Source: Erodium maritimum (taxonomy: Eukaryota > Streptophyta > Magnoliopsida > Geraniales > Geraniaceae). From it: a DNA stretch of 64,000 bases. Position 1 is the stretch's first letter; every line of letters starts with the position of its first letter. Below, piece by piece: positions 23,126 through 34,135 of the stretch. The DNA is taken from assembly GCA_963921825.1 (NCBI GenBank), contig OY997593.1, positions 51,320,039 to 51,384,038 of the forward strand, written 5' to 3'. A model generated the notes under the pieces. That model was given only the letters and a program-made list of their open reading frames with translations, did no database searches and was not told where the DNA came from. The translations under genes and the position numbers were made by a program.

Positions 23126-24881
23126 AACATATTCAAAAGGTTTTTTTCCATCAAAAACCCTCTCTAAAAAAAACTAGCTGCCACTTTACTGTAATTGTTT
23201 CTTCCTCTTTCTCTCGTCAGTGGCGTCGTGGATATCGGTTATGGCGCTCGCCGATAGTAACCTCATCCCCCTCATGTCTCCTCTCTCTGCTTTTTCTTCC
23301 CCCCTGACGTGCCTCCCTTTCTCTCCATTTCTACCTGAAGTGGTCTGGCAAGGATCTCGTTCCTCTGTAGCTCGCGTGGTTCTCTCTGGTCAAAGACTCT
23401 ACGATCTGTTCACGACGTCAAATCGGTCCTTGTTGAGATCGATTCAGTCATGGAAGGAGGTCGTGTCAGGGGTCTCGGCTAGTTGCAAGCGCCTCCTGTT
23501 TTGGAGTCTGTGCTCCATCCGACGAGGGAAATCATGCTCGGTGCTGGTGCTTCTTGGATGACCAGAGATCCCTTGACTCTTGGGGTTTATGGCTCATCGG
23601 ATTTTGGATTTATGCTCCTCCAGTAGGTAGCTTCTGACCCTGGTCCGGTGTGCTCGGGTCGTTAGATATGTCCATTTTGGATAGATTGGATCTCGGGTTC
23701 TTCGGGTCTTTAATTAGGTTGCTACCACAATCCTCATTTGCTCTTCGCTCGTCCACAACTTCGACTCTGGCGTACCTGGCTTGGATCTATAGTGGGACTT
23801 GCTTCTCGACCTTATTTGTCGTAGATCAGGGTGGATCTATTCGAGGCTCCGCTTGTCCGTTGGTAGTTTGTGTTTCTATCGGACATGCCCTCCAGTTATG
23901 GGTGCTCTATACTCTGGTGTTCTCGACGACTCGTCTTTGATTCTGGTGAGATACTTTTCTCGGGCTTATACCTGTTGATGGTGGGTTTCGAATGAGCCGT
24001 GTTTATTTTGGTCTGTTGTTGGTGTTGGCCACAGCTCCATTCACCGGTGTCTCTTCCGCCCTTCCCGGTCGGAGTTGTAGTCAACTCTGTCTGGTTACGA
24101 GTTGGTGTTGCTTCAAGCGGCTGAGGTCTGGCTCCTATGGGTTCTCTAGCGACGTCTAAATTGCTTCTGGTGCTCCTACCTTCGGAGTCTCGGCTGATAG
24201 CAGTTTTCCAGGACCTACTGGCCTTTTTGGTAACGATCTTTTTTCCCTTTCTTTTCCATTAGTGATCCATTACTCGTTCCTTAGGTCTGTTACATTTCAT
24301 ACTTCATTTTTCCTCTCCATGTGAGTAGTTGAGGGCTTGTCGGTTAGTGGTGCTGGCCACCAACAAGTAGTTTTAGGTCTTTGTGCCTCTATCTGAAGTC
24401 GAGAAGTTAATTTTCCTAAAGATCGGGGGTGTTAGAGATTTTGATCGCCGATCCATCTCTGTTTTTTGTGGTATTGTCCGTCAGCGTGTTGGGGCATTCT
24501 TTCTCTCTGAGAAATTGGTTTCAATGAGATGAGATGATTATTACTTTTGTGTTAGTTGTGGGTCAAGGAGTTTGGTTACTAGGGAATTGGTTGATGTTGT
24601 CTCATGATGCTTTGTAGTGCTTCATTGCATTTCTTTCTGGGTATTAGACCAGTTTTAGTTTGCTTCATGGTTGGTATATGTGGGTATAAGATTATTAGAC
24701 CCATCCTTGTGATGTTTGCTTCATGATTGATAAATCTTGGTTGTAGACCTGTTTCCTCCCAACTATTGGATTTGGTTGTAGTTGAGGTTCTTATGGAAAT
24801 TCTCCTTTTCTTGTGTTGTTACTTATTGGCATTACCCTTTGCCTTGTCTTTTACTTTCAAAGACTCTGTTGATAAAAAAAA
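23126..24881 (+). mobile_element. RT-less retroposon 3 (about 1.76 kb)
   Basis: Flanked by the perfect 14-bp duplication TGTGCTCTCATAAA at 23112-23125 and 24882-24895. The 3' end reads ctctgttgataaaaaaaa, the same tail type as the LINE 3' ends at 59176 and 62425. The 5' half is C/T-rich with short open frames (e.g. 23220-23561, 23650-23940) without a recognisable domain. Probably a non-autonomous LINE derivative. Confidence 0.78.
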
Positions 24882-24981
24882 TGTGCTCTCATAAACTAGT
24901 TTGGACCATAATTGCACGGTGGGGATGGAAACCAATAATTTCATATTCAAATAATTTACATAATTACCTAAATAATATTTA

Positions 24982-25539
24982 GGGAAAATTCCATATCAGT
25001 ACCCTAAAAGTTTCATTTTCCATTTAGAGTACTCTAAAAAAAAATTTGTGCCACCTCAATACCCTAAAAGTTTATTTATTCCAATTTAGTACCCAAAGTT
25101 GGATGGCGTTAGAATTGTCCCGTTAAGTCGTGTCATGTGTTGTCCACGTGCTATTTTACTCACTCGAAATGAATTTAATACCCCTAATCCCTTTTCTTAA
25201 CTTCACGACCTTACACCTTCTTCTCCAACAAAATCACGACCTCACCTTCCTTATGGGTCAAGTTCGAACAAAGGTGAGGTCGTGATTTTGTTGGAGAAGA
25301 AGGGTGTAAGGTCGTGAAGGTAAGAAAATGGGTTGAGGGGTATAAAAGTCATTTCAAGTGAGTAAGAGAGCACATGGACGGCACATCACACAACTTAACG
25401 GGACAGTTCTAATGCCATCCGACTTTGGGTACTAAATTGGAATAAATAAACTTTTAGGGTATTGAGGTGGCACAAAAAACTTTTAGGGTACTCTAAATGG
25501 AAAATGAAACTTTTTAGGGTACTGATGTGGAATTTTCTC
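24982..25539. mobile_element. Hairpin Mutator-like MITE (558 bp)
   Basis: Left end GGGAAAATTCCATATCAGTA, right end in inverse GAGAAAATTCCACATCAGTA. Arms of about 250 bp pair nearly completely, with a short centre around ccttatgggtcaagttcgaa (25248-25267). Flanked by the perfect 9-bp duplication TAATATTTA (24973-24981 and 25540-25548). It encodes no protein. Confidence 0.9.
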
Positions 25540-27215
25540 TAATATTTACTATTTAAATTTGGAAAATGTCATTCGATGATCCTTAATTATACACACTTCC
25601 GCGTCTTTCCTTTCTATTTTTGAGAGACCCACGAACTTTAGTTGTTTTCGTTTTTTATGGTGGCTCTTCCCTTCTCATTTTCGTTTCTCCTCCGATCCCT
25701 AATATTACTTCCTGCCACCATTACGATATTGGTATCATTCTTACATAGGGAGCTTCCTTGATCTTTCCATCCATCTCGAATCGTTATGATCGATCATTTC
25801 ATTTTCATTGTTTTATATTTTGCAAGGTCTAATTGTTAGTCTTAGTGCCCGTAGTTCAATCCTAAATGTCCAAATGTATGTATCATCGTTAACAATAAAA
25901 TTAAAGCGACTTTATATTACTTATGTTTTGGAGTGATATATCGATGTGTGCTCTGATCTATGCCCACAATGCGAATAGAACCATAGATCGAGATAGATCA
26001 CACTCGATGGGTCCCTAGTCAACAAAGCTTCACTAGAATCGACTAGTATGGAATGATGGCTCTTTATGGCTTACGTTTTGTTAGTCATTGGAATGAGATT
26101 CCAGAGTCTGATCATAGATATCATGTGGGACATGATATTGGACAACCCAATATGAATATGTGCCATAGATCAAGTCATGAACATATTCATTGTCGTAGCT
26201 TGTCATGTATCCTTAGACCAAGGAGTCTTTGTGATCGCTATGCTGGTAAACAACTAAGTTTGACCTGAGCCTAACGTTGTTCGTAACAGGGCTTCCATAA
26301 TGCCCAGGATTGGCTTGGGGAAGGTGTCACGCCCCAAATCCGGTATTGACCGAACTCAAGACGTGACTTAAAGATAATTTCAAGTGAAACAATAAAAGTG
26401 TCTCAAATCCACTATAAATCTCCAATTTTACTTCACTCAAAATATCTCAAGTAAAAGTTACATGATAAATCCTTTAACATAGGGTTCATAACCAAAAGTA
26501 AGACCGAAACCATCTCTAAAATAGGTGCACCCGGACCCACAAAAGCTCCCGAGCCTCGAGTCCACTACTCATCAGGCAAGCCTGTAAAAACAGTAAATAA
26601 CCAGATAGGGGTGAGCTTACGCTCAGTAAGGAAAATAGATAACAAGGACAACCTTTTAGTTTAATAATTAGAAATTCACAATTCGTTCAGGTCTCAATAA
26701 GATGAAGAATTAAGAAGATGTTGAAGTACGGGAATAAAACGGGTATTTAACGCTTCCCAAGAGCCAGTAATAATCATAGAAAATAAGGGAAACAATGCAT
26801 TTATAAACAATCAATAGAGGATAGAGCGTTTAAGTAATGTCGTGGGACATGAAGTCACCACCCTCCGATCCACAATACTCTTTGTGTCATATCGGATTTT
26901 CCCTCGGCCTAGAGGAGACACATACATCGGATTACCGGGAGTATCCCTCGAAGGGTACATAACGTCGGGATCTCCGGAAATGTCACCAAAAGACCATATG
27001 TCATAAGGACAAGTAGAATAATTTCCCCTCGATCCAGAGGAGGCACATACATCGGATTACCGGTAACAATCCATGAGGGACGCTTATCATCGGGATTCTC
27101 GGAAATGCCTCCAAAGGACCATATGTCATCGGGAACTAAGGTAATGCTCCCGCATGACGCATACACTCGGGTGAATCAAAAAGTAACCATTCCCCGCAGG
27201 GTAAACCATCCAACT

Positions 27216-27311
27216 GCCCCGCAGGGTCCAATAATCAATGCCCCGCAGGGTCCAATAATCAACGCCCCGCAGGATCCAATAATCAATGCCCCGCATGGTC
27301 CAATAATCAAT
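27216..27311. repeat. 4 x 24 bp tandem repeat inside the solo LTR
   Basis: Four nearly identical copies of gccccgcagggtccaataat followed by caa[t/c]. Starts are at 27216, 27240, 27264 and 27288. The 24-bp period keeps an open frame on both strands, which produces spurious repetitive ORFs. Confidence 0.9.
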
Positions 27312-28338
27312 CCACCGGCTATGATACTACCCCACACCGGCACTTCCTTCGGTGTGGGTACCATACCGGATCGCAAGTCATCGACTTAGGTACTACCCCA
27401 CACCAGCATTTTCCTTGGTGTGGGTACCTTTCAAGCACTACCCCACCCGCAGCATGGGTGTCATACCGATATAGAACCCAACTTAAAGACTCACAAGAGT
27501 ATAACATATCAATCAGTCATGTAGCAACCAAAGCTTAGCAAACTACAAATCCATCACAACACACAAAAGGAATCCATATACCTTTACACTTACCGTTAAA
27601 CTTACCAATCGCAATCCATCGGTCTACCATTCACCCGATCATACAATTTGGCACAATCAATTACACCCAAAAATCCATTCATCCAAGCATCCATTCAGTC
27701 ATTCAATCATTCACGCACTCAGTCAAATAACCAAACAATCATTCATAATTCAACATTCGAAACAGCTAGTTGTATTAGACTCTTATCTTATCCGGAGCTA
27801 GGCAATCAAGCATGTGAGGCAAACACAAACAATCCTAGGGCTCATCTCGGCCTTTCTACCAGTAAATCAATTCCCAAGTATTGAAAGCGAGTTACACTAG
27901 TTATTCGCATCTTAATCATGCATACTAGACACGTCCGATTATTAGTAATTTAAAGACGATTATTCTAGTTATTCGCATCCTATATGCAATTTTAGGACCT
28001 TTCCAATTTTATTAACCTAATAGGCATACTAGGTATTGAAATGCACGAGGAGTTAGTACTTTCCCTACCTTGTGGTCTTCCTCTAATAATCCTTCTAGTT
28101 GCCGGAGTCCAAGCTAGCTTCCTCTCCGTTCTTCACACGGGTCCCCAAGTAGTCTTCGTCTCTCAAGCTCGGTTCCAAGGTCTTGGATCACAAATAAACT
28201 CTAATTAAAGACTAAACACAGTGCAAACAACTAAGCACAAAAAGACTTCACTCACTGTTTCAAAACACCCCCTAGAAGTAAACAAAAGAAGGTCGAAAAA
28301 GGCTCAAAAGGACCAAAACTGGTCTGCCACGGATCTGG

Positions 28339-28446
28339 TCACGGATCCGTGGGCTGCGCCGTCACGGATCTCCTCATGGAGCCATGTCTGACGCCGTCAC
28401 GGTCTCCCTCAAGAAGACGTGACGGTTCCTGTCACGGAGCCGTGAC
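28339..28446. repeat. Palindromic GTCACGG(A/G)(T/G)CCGTGAC module in solo LTR
   Basis: Contains gtcacggatccgtg at 28339-28352, further half-sites (gtcacggatc, gtcacggtct, gacgtgacgg) and gtcacggagccgtgac at 28431-28446. The same palindrome recurs in element D at 52094-52193. Confidence 0.7.
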
Positions 28447-30837
28447 GCCTGGTACTGTTCATCCGTCTGCTTCCTCAAACTTCAGGTTTTTATGATTTTA
28501 ACCCCCCAAAACCTCCATAGATGACCTCCCAAAGCTCCAAAAACAGTTCCTAAACGTCTCTACTTCAAAACCCACCATGGGTGTTCATCAAAACTCCAAA
28601 AAATACGAATCAATCCCATCATCTAACATCAAAATCCTTCAAAATTTTATCATCCAAACTCCCAACTCCAAACTGATCCAATGTTCATCAAATTTCTCCA
28701 AAACCCATGAACTAAAATCATAGAAACGAAAATAGGGAAGGGATTTACATTGAGGATGAAGAGTAGATGAAGAATCAAGGGCTTTTGAGAGGTTTTGGGT
28801 AGAAAATGGCTTCAATCTTCCATCTTTCCTCCTCTCTTCTTCTTGAAGGCTCCAAAACCAATTTCTTTCTCTCTCTCTCCCAATTTCGGCTGCATTGGTA
28901 TTTGTGATGAAATGGGCATCAAATGGGGCTTAAAACCTAGAAGGGATAGTGCCCAAAATACCCCTTAACTTTACTCTTCCCCCAAAACCACTAATGAGGG
29001 TATAAGGGTCATAACACACCCAAGTCTCCTCTTCCAAGCAATCATTGACACATGTCCAAGTGGGGACCACTCCAAGGCTTAATAAAATCCAACACACAAT
29101 TTTATCGGATTTTATTCTAAATCGAACCATGTTTGACCGATAAAAGTCTCGGGTTGACTTTTTCCAATATTACAGTCAACGGAAAGGAAACGGCTCAACT
29201 AAGCTAACCGTGATGACGGCTAAGCTTTTTGGGCCCCGAAAGGTCCCGAATGACTTCCGGAGTCATCGGTTGACTTTTCCGGCCGAAAGTCAAACTTCGT
29301 CCAAAGCTCACCGGTTCGACCGGGATCGACCGGGGGCGGTTCTTACAGAAGGACTACATAAGTGACACGAAAGACGGCTAATGGATTTATCCCTCATACT
29401 ACGGTATGGGAAAGTTATCGGTTCTCGGTCGCTTGATCAAGAGTGACTGAAAGAATAGCATGGTCATGCACATGATACTAGGTATCATATATTCAGTCAT
29501 CTCACATATCAAGGAACAATGATTGATAATAATAAGGATGACAGATCTATGCCTTATCTCAATTAGGATATCAGAGATAAAAAGATAATGACAAGGACGA
29601 CGGAAATGTTAGAATCGACAGGGTCGATTCGTTATGCAGTGTCAGGCAATACTTAAGTCTCGTTAGTTGCCACTTAAATAGGATCAAGTAAAATGGGATT
29701 TTACGTTGATCTATTGACATGCATAAACCTAAGGGTCACACCGGAGGGTGAAACTCATTGACACATTTATGAAGAATGGTCAAAAGGGAGTTGTGTCGGG
29801 ATATGACCAAAATTGGGTTTTGGGTCATGTGTCGGTAGTGAATAGGACATTACGAATCGAGACAAGGCTTTGAGTCTTGGGATTGATCACGTCGGATAAT
29901 GTTGGACATTTCCGGTATGGAAGACTTTGAGGCGATGAGCGCATCACAGGACCTCGTTGGGAATGGCCACAGGTCATGTTCCAAGAGGCCCATGAGAGGC
30001 CCATGGAACTAATTAATAAAGTCTTGATTAATTAGTACTAAGTAAGCAAGATACGTATTAAGGTGTTGGTGATTCACCACCTAACCCCATCTTGTTTAGC
30101 CATACTTTGTCCTATTTACACCTTACTTGACACTATACTTGTCCCATGATTTTAGTTTGACAATTTGATGGAGTTTGTTATGTTTAAGTCATCTTTTTTC
30201 AACATAACAAACACAAGACAAGAATAGGAAACACAACTTCTCCCTCATCTCCCGTGCAATTTCGGCCAAGAGTGTGTTTCACCTCCATTTTTGTGTGTTT
30301 GAGTCCTCAAAGAGAAGAACTACGTGGCTTTGATTCTCATGTGGATACGTAGGCGTCTTGGAGACTCAAGCCAATTATTCGTTACCCGGTGTTCTTGTTT
30401 TGGTAAGAAATAATGCTGAATTTTTCTCTTGTGAATCCATTCTTTGTTAGTTGTTTCATGGTTTTAATCGTCTCTTGGTTTTCATTGATTTTCCGCTGCG
30501 AGTTGGTTCATCTCCTACCCTACCTCGAGACCCAACACTAATCACCCGCTACTCCTCGGGCAACTGATGTGTTCCTCTCTTCTTCCCAATGGTTCTCATC
30601 GAAAGACCAAGTGCACCTCAGGCAAAGCGGTCAAGTACACACCTGAAATAGCCATCGTTAATATGATATTTTTACGAGTTATATTGAACTTTTAACTACG
30701 AAGAAATGTAGTGATTGTAGTTACGAGGTAAGCATCTCGGGCCTATTCGAGACTATCTCACTCTATTTACGTATTTTCGTATTAAATTAATAAAGAAGTC
30801 CCCTTTATGTCAAAAAAAAACAATTATACACACTTCC

Positions 30838-31776
30838 ACTCAACTATTTCAAACTTCAAAAAAAAATTGTGTACTCTAAGTTTTATCTCTTTCTATTGTT
30901 AATGTTCTTGTTAGGTTTGAATGTATTTCATTCATACTACATTATGAAAAGAAAATAATACACTTGATGATCTTTTAAAACTACCAAAACTCTTATTATA
31001 TCTTAAAATTAAATGAAAAGTATGGAAAGTAGATGTTAGCTCATCTTCTTCACAAAAATGGATTAGAGCTTCGACTGAGAGAAGGGAGATATTTTTGATG
31101 TTAAAGGAAAAAGGGGAATGTTCCGTCGTCTAGATTTTGAACACGTTGTTCTAGCATTAATTAGTCGCATCATCCAGTCCCGTCTTCCGCAATATGATGA
31201 GGTTTGGCTCAAATTAAGGAATGTGGTGTTAGGAAAATGATAAACCAAGGTTTTTCTTTCCTTTTGGGTTGAGCCTCACATCTAAAAAGAGGACTCTTCT
31301 CTCTTCTACAAGGCAATAACATGTGACTTTTTACGATTGAGTCTTGATTGAGCTCCTCTAAAGAAAAAGGCTAAGGATCAAATGAGGCATCGTCAATTAA
31401 GAACGAAAGAAAAATTACATTATTCGGTTGTCAACATGTAAGAATTCAAAATACTACTTCATTTGGAAAATGAAATCTCTATTGACGAAACTGTAAACAC
31501 ACAAAATAAAACAATTAGATAAAAAGCATAGAAAAAACGAAATTACATTCCAATTTTTGTCGCAAGGTCCTTCAAAAATGCAAAATGGGCTTCAAGATGC
31601 TGAGCGGTGAAGTTGAAGATTTATTTTAAATTATCTTGCATAAATATTTTGGTGAACAGTTGTGTTTCCACTATTACTTGTGCTTCTATATCGTTGTGTT
31701 TGTGATGTACTTTCCAACAACTTTTTAAGTTCTTGCAAGGTGACTAACTCTTTTAGTCAATTCTGTTTCTTCGTCC
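30838..31776. other. AT-rich intergenic stretch
   Basis: No gene, repeat structure or RNA is recognised. Only short ORFs occur, without family resemblance. Confidence 0.5.
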
Positions 31777-31849
31777 TTGTGTATTTTTCCTTCCCTCTGC
31801 TCCTTTCCTTTGTTGTCTTCTGACATTGACATGGGTTTCCTTAGCAATG

Positions 31850-32200
31850 TAGCTTTGCTCGATCGTGGGTGGCTAGTTCAACAATTATGTCGATCCGATC
31901 TTTGGCAAAGACAAGAGAGCCGACACTTATTGGGCGGAAATCAACAAAGAGGTGAGAAACATAGAAGGGGTGACAATTATAAGCACATCAAGAAGAATTG
32001 CAACGATATATCAATACAAAGGTTACAGAGTTTCATAATTGTTGTATGTGGGTTCAGCATCACTACCAAGCAGAAGGTTCAACGACTAAATCATGGCACA
32101 AGCGAAGAAGATGTACAAAACAGAGGGGAACCACGAGTTCTCCTAGAAACATTAGTAGAGAATCGTGAAGGACCAACCAAAGTGGGATTCCAAACACGTT
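31850..32200 (+). pseudogene. Degenerate NAM-associated / Myb-like domain fragment (tentative)
   Basis: Across three frames the text reads like pieces of the plant domain found in GST-T3-like and PIF/Harbinger ORF1 proteins: DKRADTYWAEINKEV, KHIKKNCND and MAQAKKMYKTEGNHEFS in that order. Frameshifts and stops separate them. It could be a transposon-derived ORF1 relic. The assignment is weak. Confidence 0.35.
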
Positions 32201-32323
32201 TCTCTACCTACCGAAAGGGAAGCTTGCAATAATGTGTTAGGACTGTCCATTCGTTTTTCCTTGTTTCAATAATGTTTTGATAATGTGTTAGGACTTGACT
32301 GAGCATGAAAACTTGACACTAAA

Positions 32324-32605
32324 TTAAATTCTTTGCTTCAATAATGTGTTAGAACTTGACCGGTATGAAAATATTATTGTGCTAGCCATGGTCTTAGAGA
32401 CAGCCTTGTCAAGGTCATATTCTTTGCGTTCAGACTTGAGGACTATCCTCAAAATTCTGTACCAGTCCAAATAGTTTGTCCCATTTAGCTTGACCCTGTC
32501 AAGAATGGTTTTTAATGACAAACTATTAATGTTCGCTGAATTTGCCATTTGATCTACAACAGATAAAATCCAATCAGTAAACTGAATAAATTTTATGAAG
32601 ATCAA
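32324..32605 (-). pseudogene. Copia-type gag N-terminus
   Basis: Reads ILDRVKLNGTNYLDWYRILR followed by IVLKSERKEYDLDKAV, the conserved opening of Ty1/copia gag (gag_3/UBN2 type). The likely initiator is the Met of MANSANINSL (about 32548). Homology fades near 32390, where the element seems broken. Confidence 0.8.
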
Positions 32606-34117
32606 GCTTAAACACCAACAATCGATTCTATACCTTTAGAATCTAAAACCAAGATCCTTGATTCACTCGATCAAGCTGAACGAAGGTTCACCACTCAATC
32701 GAGCTATGTAGGTAGGACCCCGTCCAATCACATCCAATGTGACTCTTGGCTAGGGTATGTACTTAAGTACACGGCTTACCCTATTTGATACCCTAGCTCA
32801 ACCCTAGCTGAGAATCGTAGTCGGGTCCACCAATTTTCAACTATGACCCGCCACTATGTAGGTGCTCCGCTAAGGCGCACGACACCCACATATGTCGTCC
32901 AAACCTACTACCCTGCTTTCCCATGGATGCTCTGCTAAGGCGCACGACACCCATAGGACGGGGAGGTAGTAAGGTGTTGAGAATTGGGAGGTATCGGACA
33001 TGACCCGTTTTTACTTGTCCGGTTGTGTTTAAAACTTTTGGCACATCCTAGATGCGATGAGCACATCAACTACATTCCAAATGTAATGATGCCTCCAATT
33101 ACATCCAATGTAATTCTTCCTTCGAACCTGTCAACTACATCTAATGAAATGACGGTTCTAAGGGCTCACAAACAAGGATTAAAACCAATTTTATCTTTGC
33201 ATGTGAGGTGATATGCTCGGTAAATAAAGTTAAGCATGCAATTCTAAAACACATAGAATTAGTCATGCATAAACTAAACCAAGCATAAAGCGATAAATAT
33301 GCACATAATAGCCCCCTAAACTAACTCCCACTAGCTTCTTGAGCTCCACCGACTCCAAGCCGATGCCAACACCCGAAAGGCCACCAAATCACCTTTTCGC
33401 CCTTTCTTCGTCTTGAGTAAAATATTACAATTTAATACACGACTCGCAGGTCGGGAATAAATAAATATTACAAACAAGTGGTTCGACGACCACACCTTGA
33501 AAGAATAATTACACGCTAACTCTAACGGCTCGCATGCCGTGAAAAGCGATAAATAATTAAATCGAGCTCGGGGCTATTATGTACACCATGCCAACATCAC
33601 ATCACACATCGTGTTATCAAACAATCATGTTATCAAACATCATGTGATTTTCCGGATTTAATTAATTGCCAAGTTTTGAAATTTTTTGATGCTCGGTTTA
33701 TCGAAACCGTTCAAAAATGAAACTTTTGAACATTTGATCTTCGAGTTTGTCATGACGGTTCCAAACTCGTCATAACTAACAAAACGGTTTAGCCTTGGCA
33801 TATCAACCATCCAATGGTCATGATTGGCTTAGCTTCGTCCAACGGAGCCCCGTTCGGTCCCTGTTTCGGCTCCCCGAGAGTCCCGTTCGGTCCCTGTTTC
33901 GGCTCCCCGAGAGTCCCGTTCCCGAGACCCGAAAAATCAAATATTTTTCAAATTTTCCAGATTTGAAATAATTTTCAAAAATTCATTTTACATGCATTAA
34001 ATCCATAAACAAGAATTTAAAACATGTTGTCAAACAATTTAGCAAAACAACATACCAAAAACGAAACTTTCAAGCAAAACTGAAACTTTAAACACCGTCT
34101 TGTGAATCCCGAAGGTA

Positions 34118-34135
34118 GCACGGCTTTGATACCAC
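34118..34135 (-). other. Primer-binding site of the copia-type element
   Basis: On the minus strand the LTR end GACCCAACA is followed at once by GTGGTATCAAAGCCGTGC. It includes TGGTATCA, complementary to the 3' end of initiator tRNA-Met. Confidence 0.85.

Larger units (their letters stand above)
26325..29347 (-). mobile_element. Solo LTR, Tekay-like family, innermost level of the nest
   Basis: 3,023 bp bounded by TGTCACGCCCC and TTCTTACA, flanked by the 5-bp duplication GAAGG (26320-26324 and 29348-29352). It is related to the LTR of element A at both ends but has a different middle: a 4 x 24 bp tandem repeat at 27216-27311 and a set of GTCACGG...CCGTGAC palindromes at 28339-28446. The conserved block is at 29184-29231. 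Confidence 0.93.
25834..30537 (+). mobile_element. Solo LTR, Ty1/copia-type family, itself interrupted
   Basis: It is the same family as 1823-3510, starting TGTTAGTC and ending GACCCAACA, flanked by the 5-bp duplication CTAAT (25829-25833 and 30538-30542). After subtraction of the inserted 26325-29347 LTR and one GAAGG duplication it is about 1.68 kb, the same as the uninterrupted copy. Confidence 0.94.
25601..30821 (+). mobile_element. Retroposon 4, outermost level of a three-level nest
   Basis: The perfect 16-bp duplication AATTATACACACTTCC occurs at 25585-25600 and 30822-30837, and the right copy is preceded by the A-tail tcaaaaaaaaac. The element itself is only 25601-25833 plus 30543-30821 (about 0.5 kb); everything between is the nested solo LTR pair and its duplication. 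It has no recognisable coding region and may be a SINE, a processed transcript or a truncated LINE. Confidence 0.83.

Noticed and set aside
27105-27389. Repetitive ORFs with the 8-residue motif PQGPIINA on plus and a similar one on minus
   Set aside because: A direct product of the 24-bp tandem repeat (a multiple of three) in the solo LTR.
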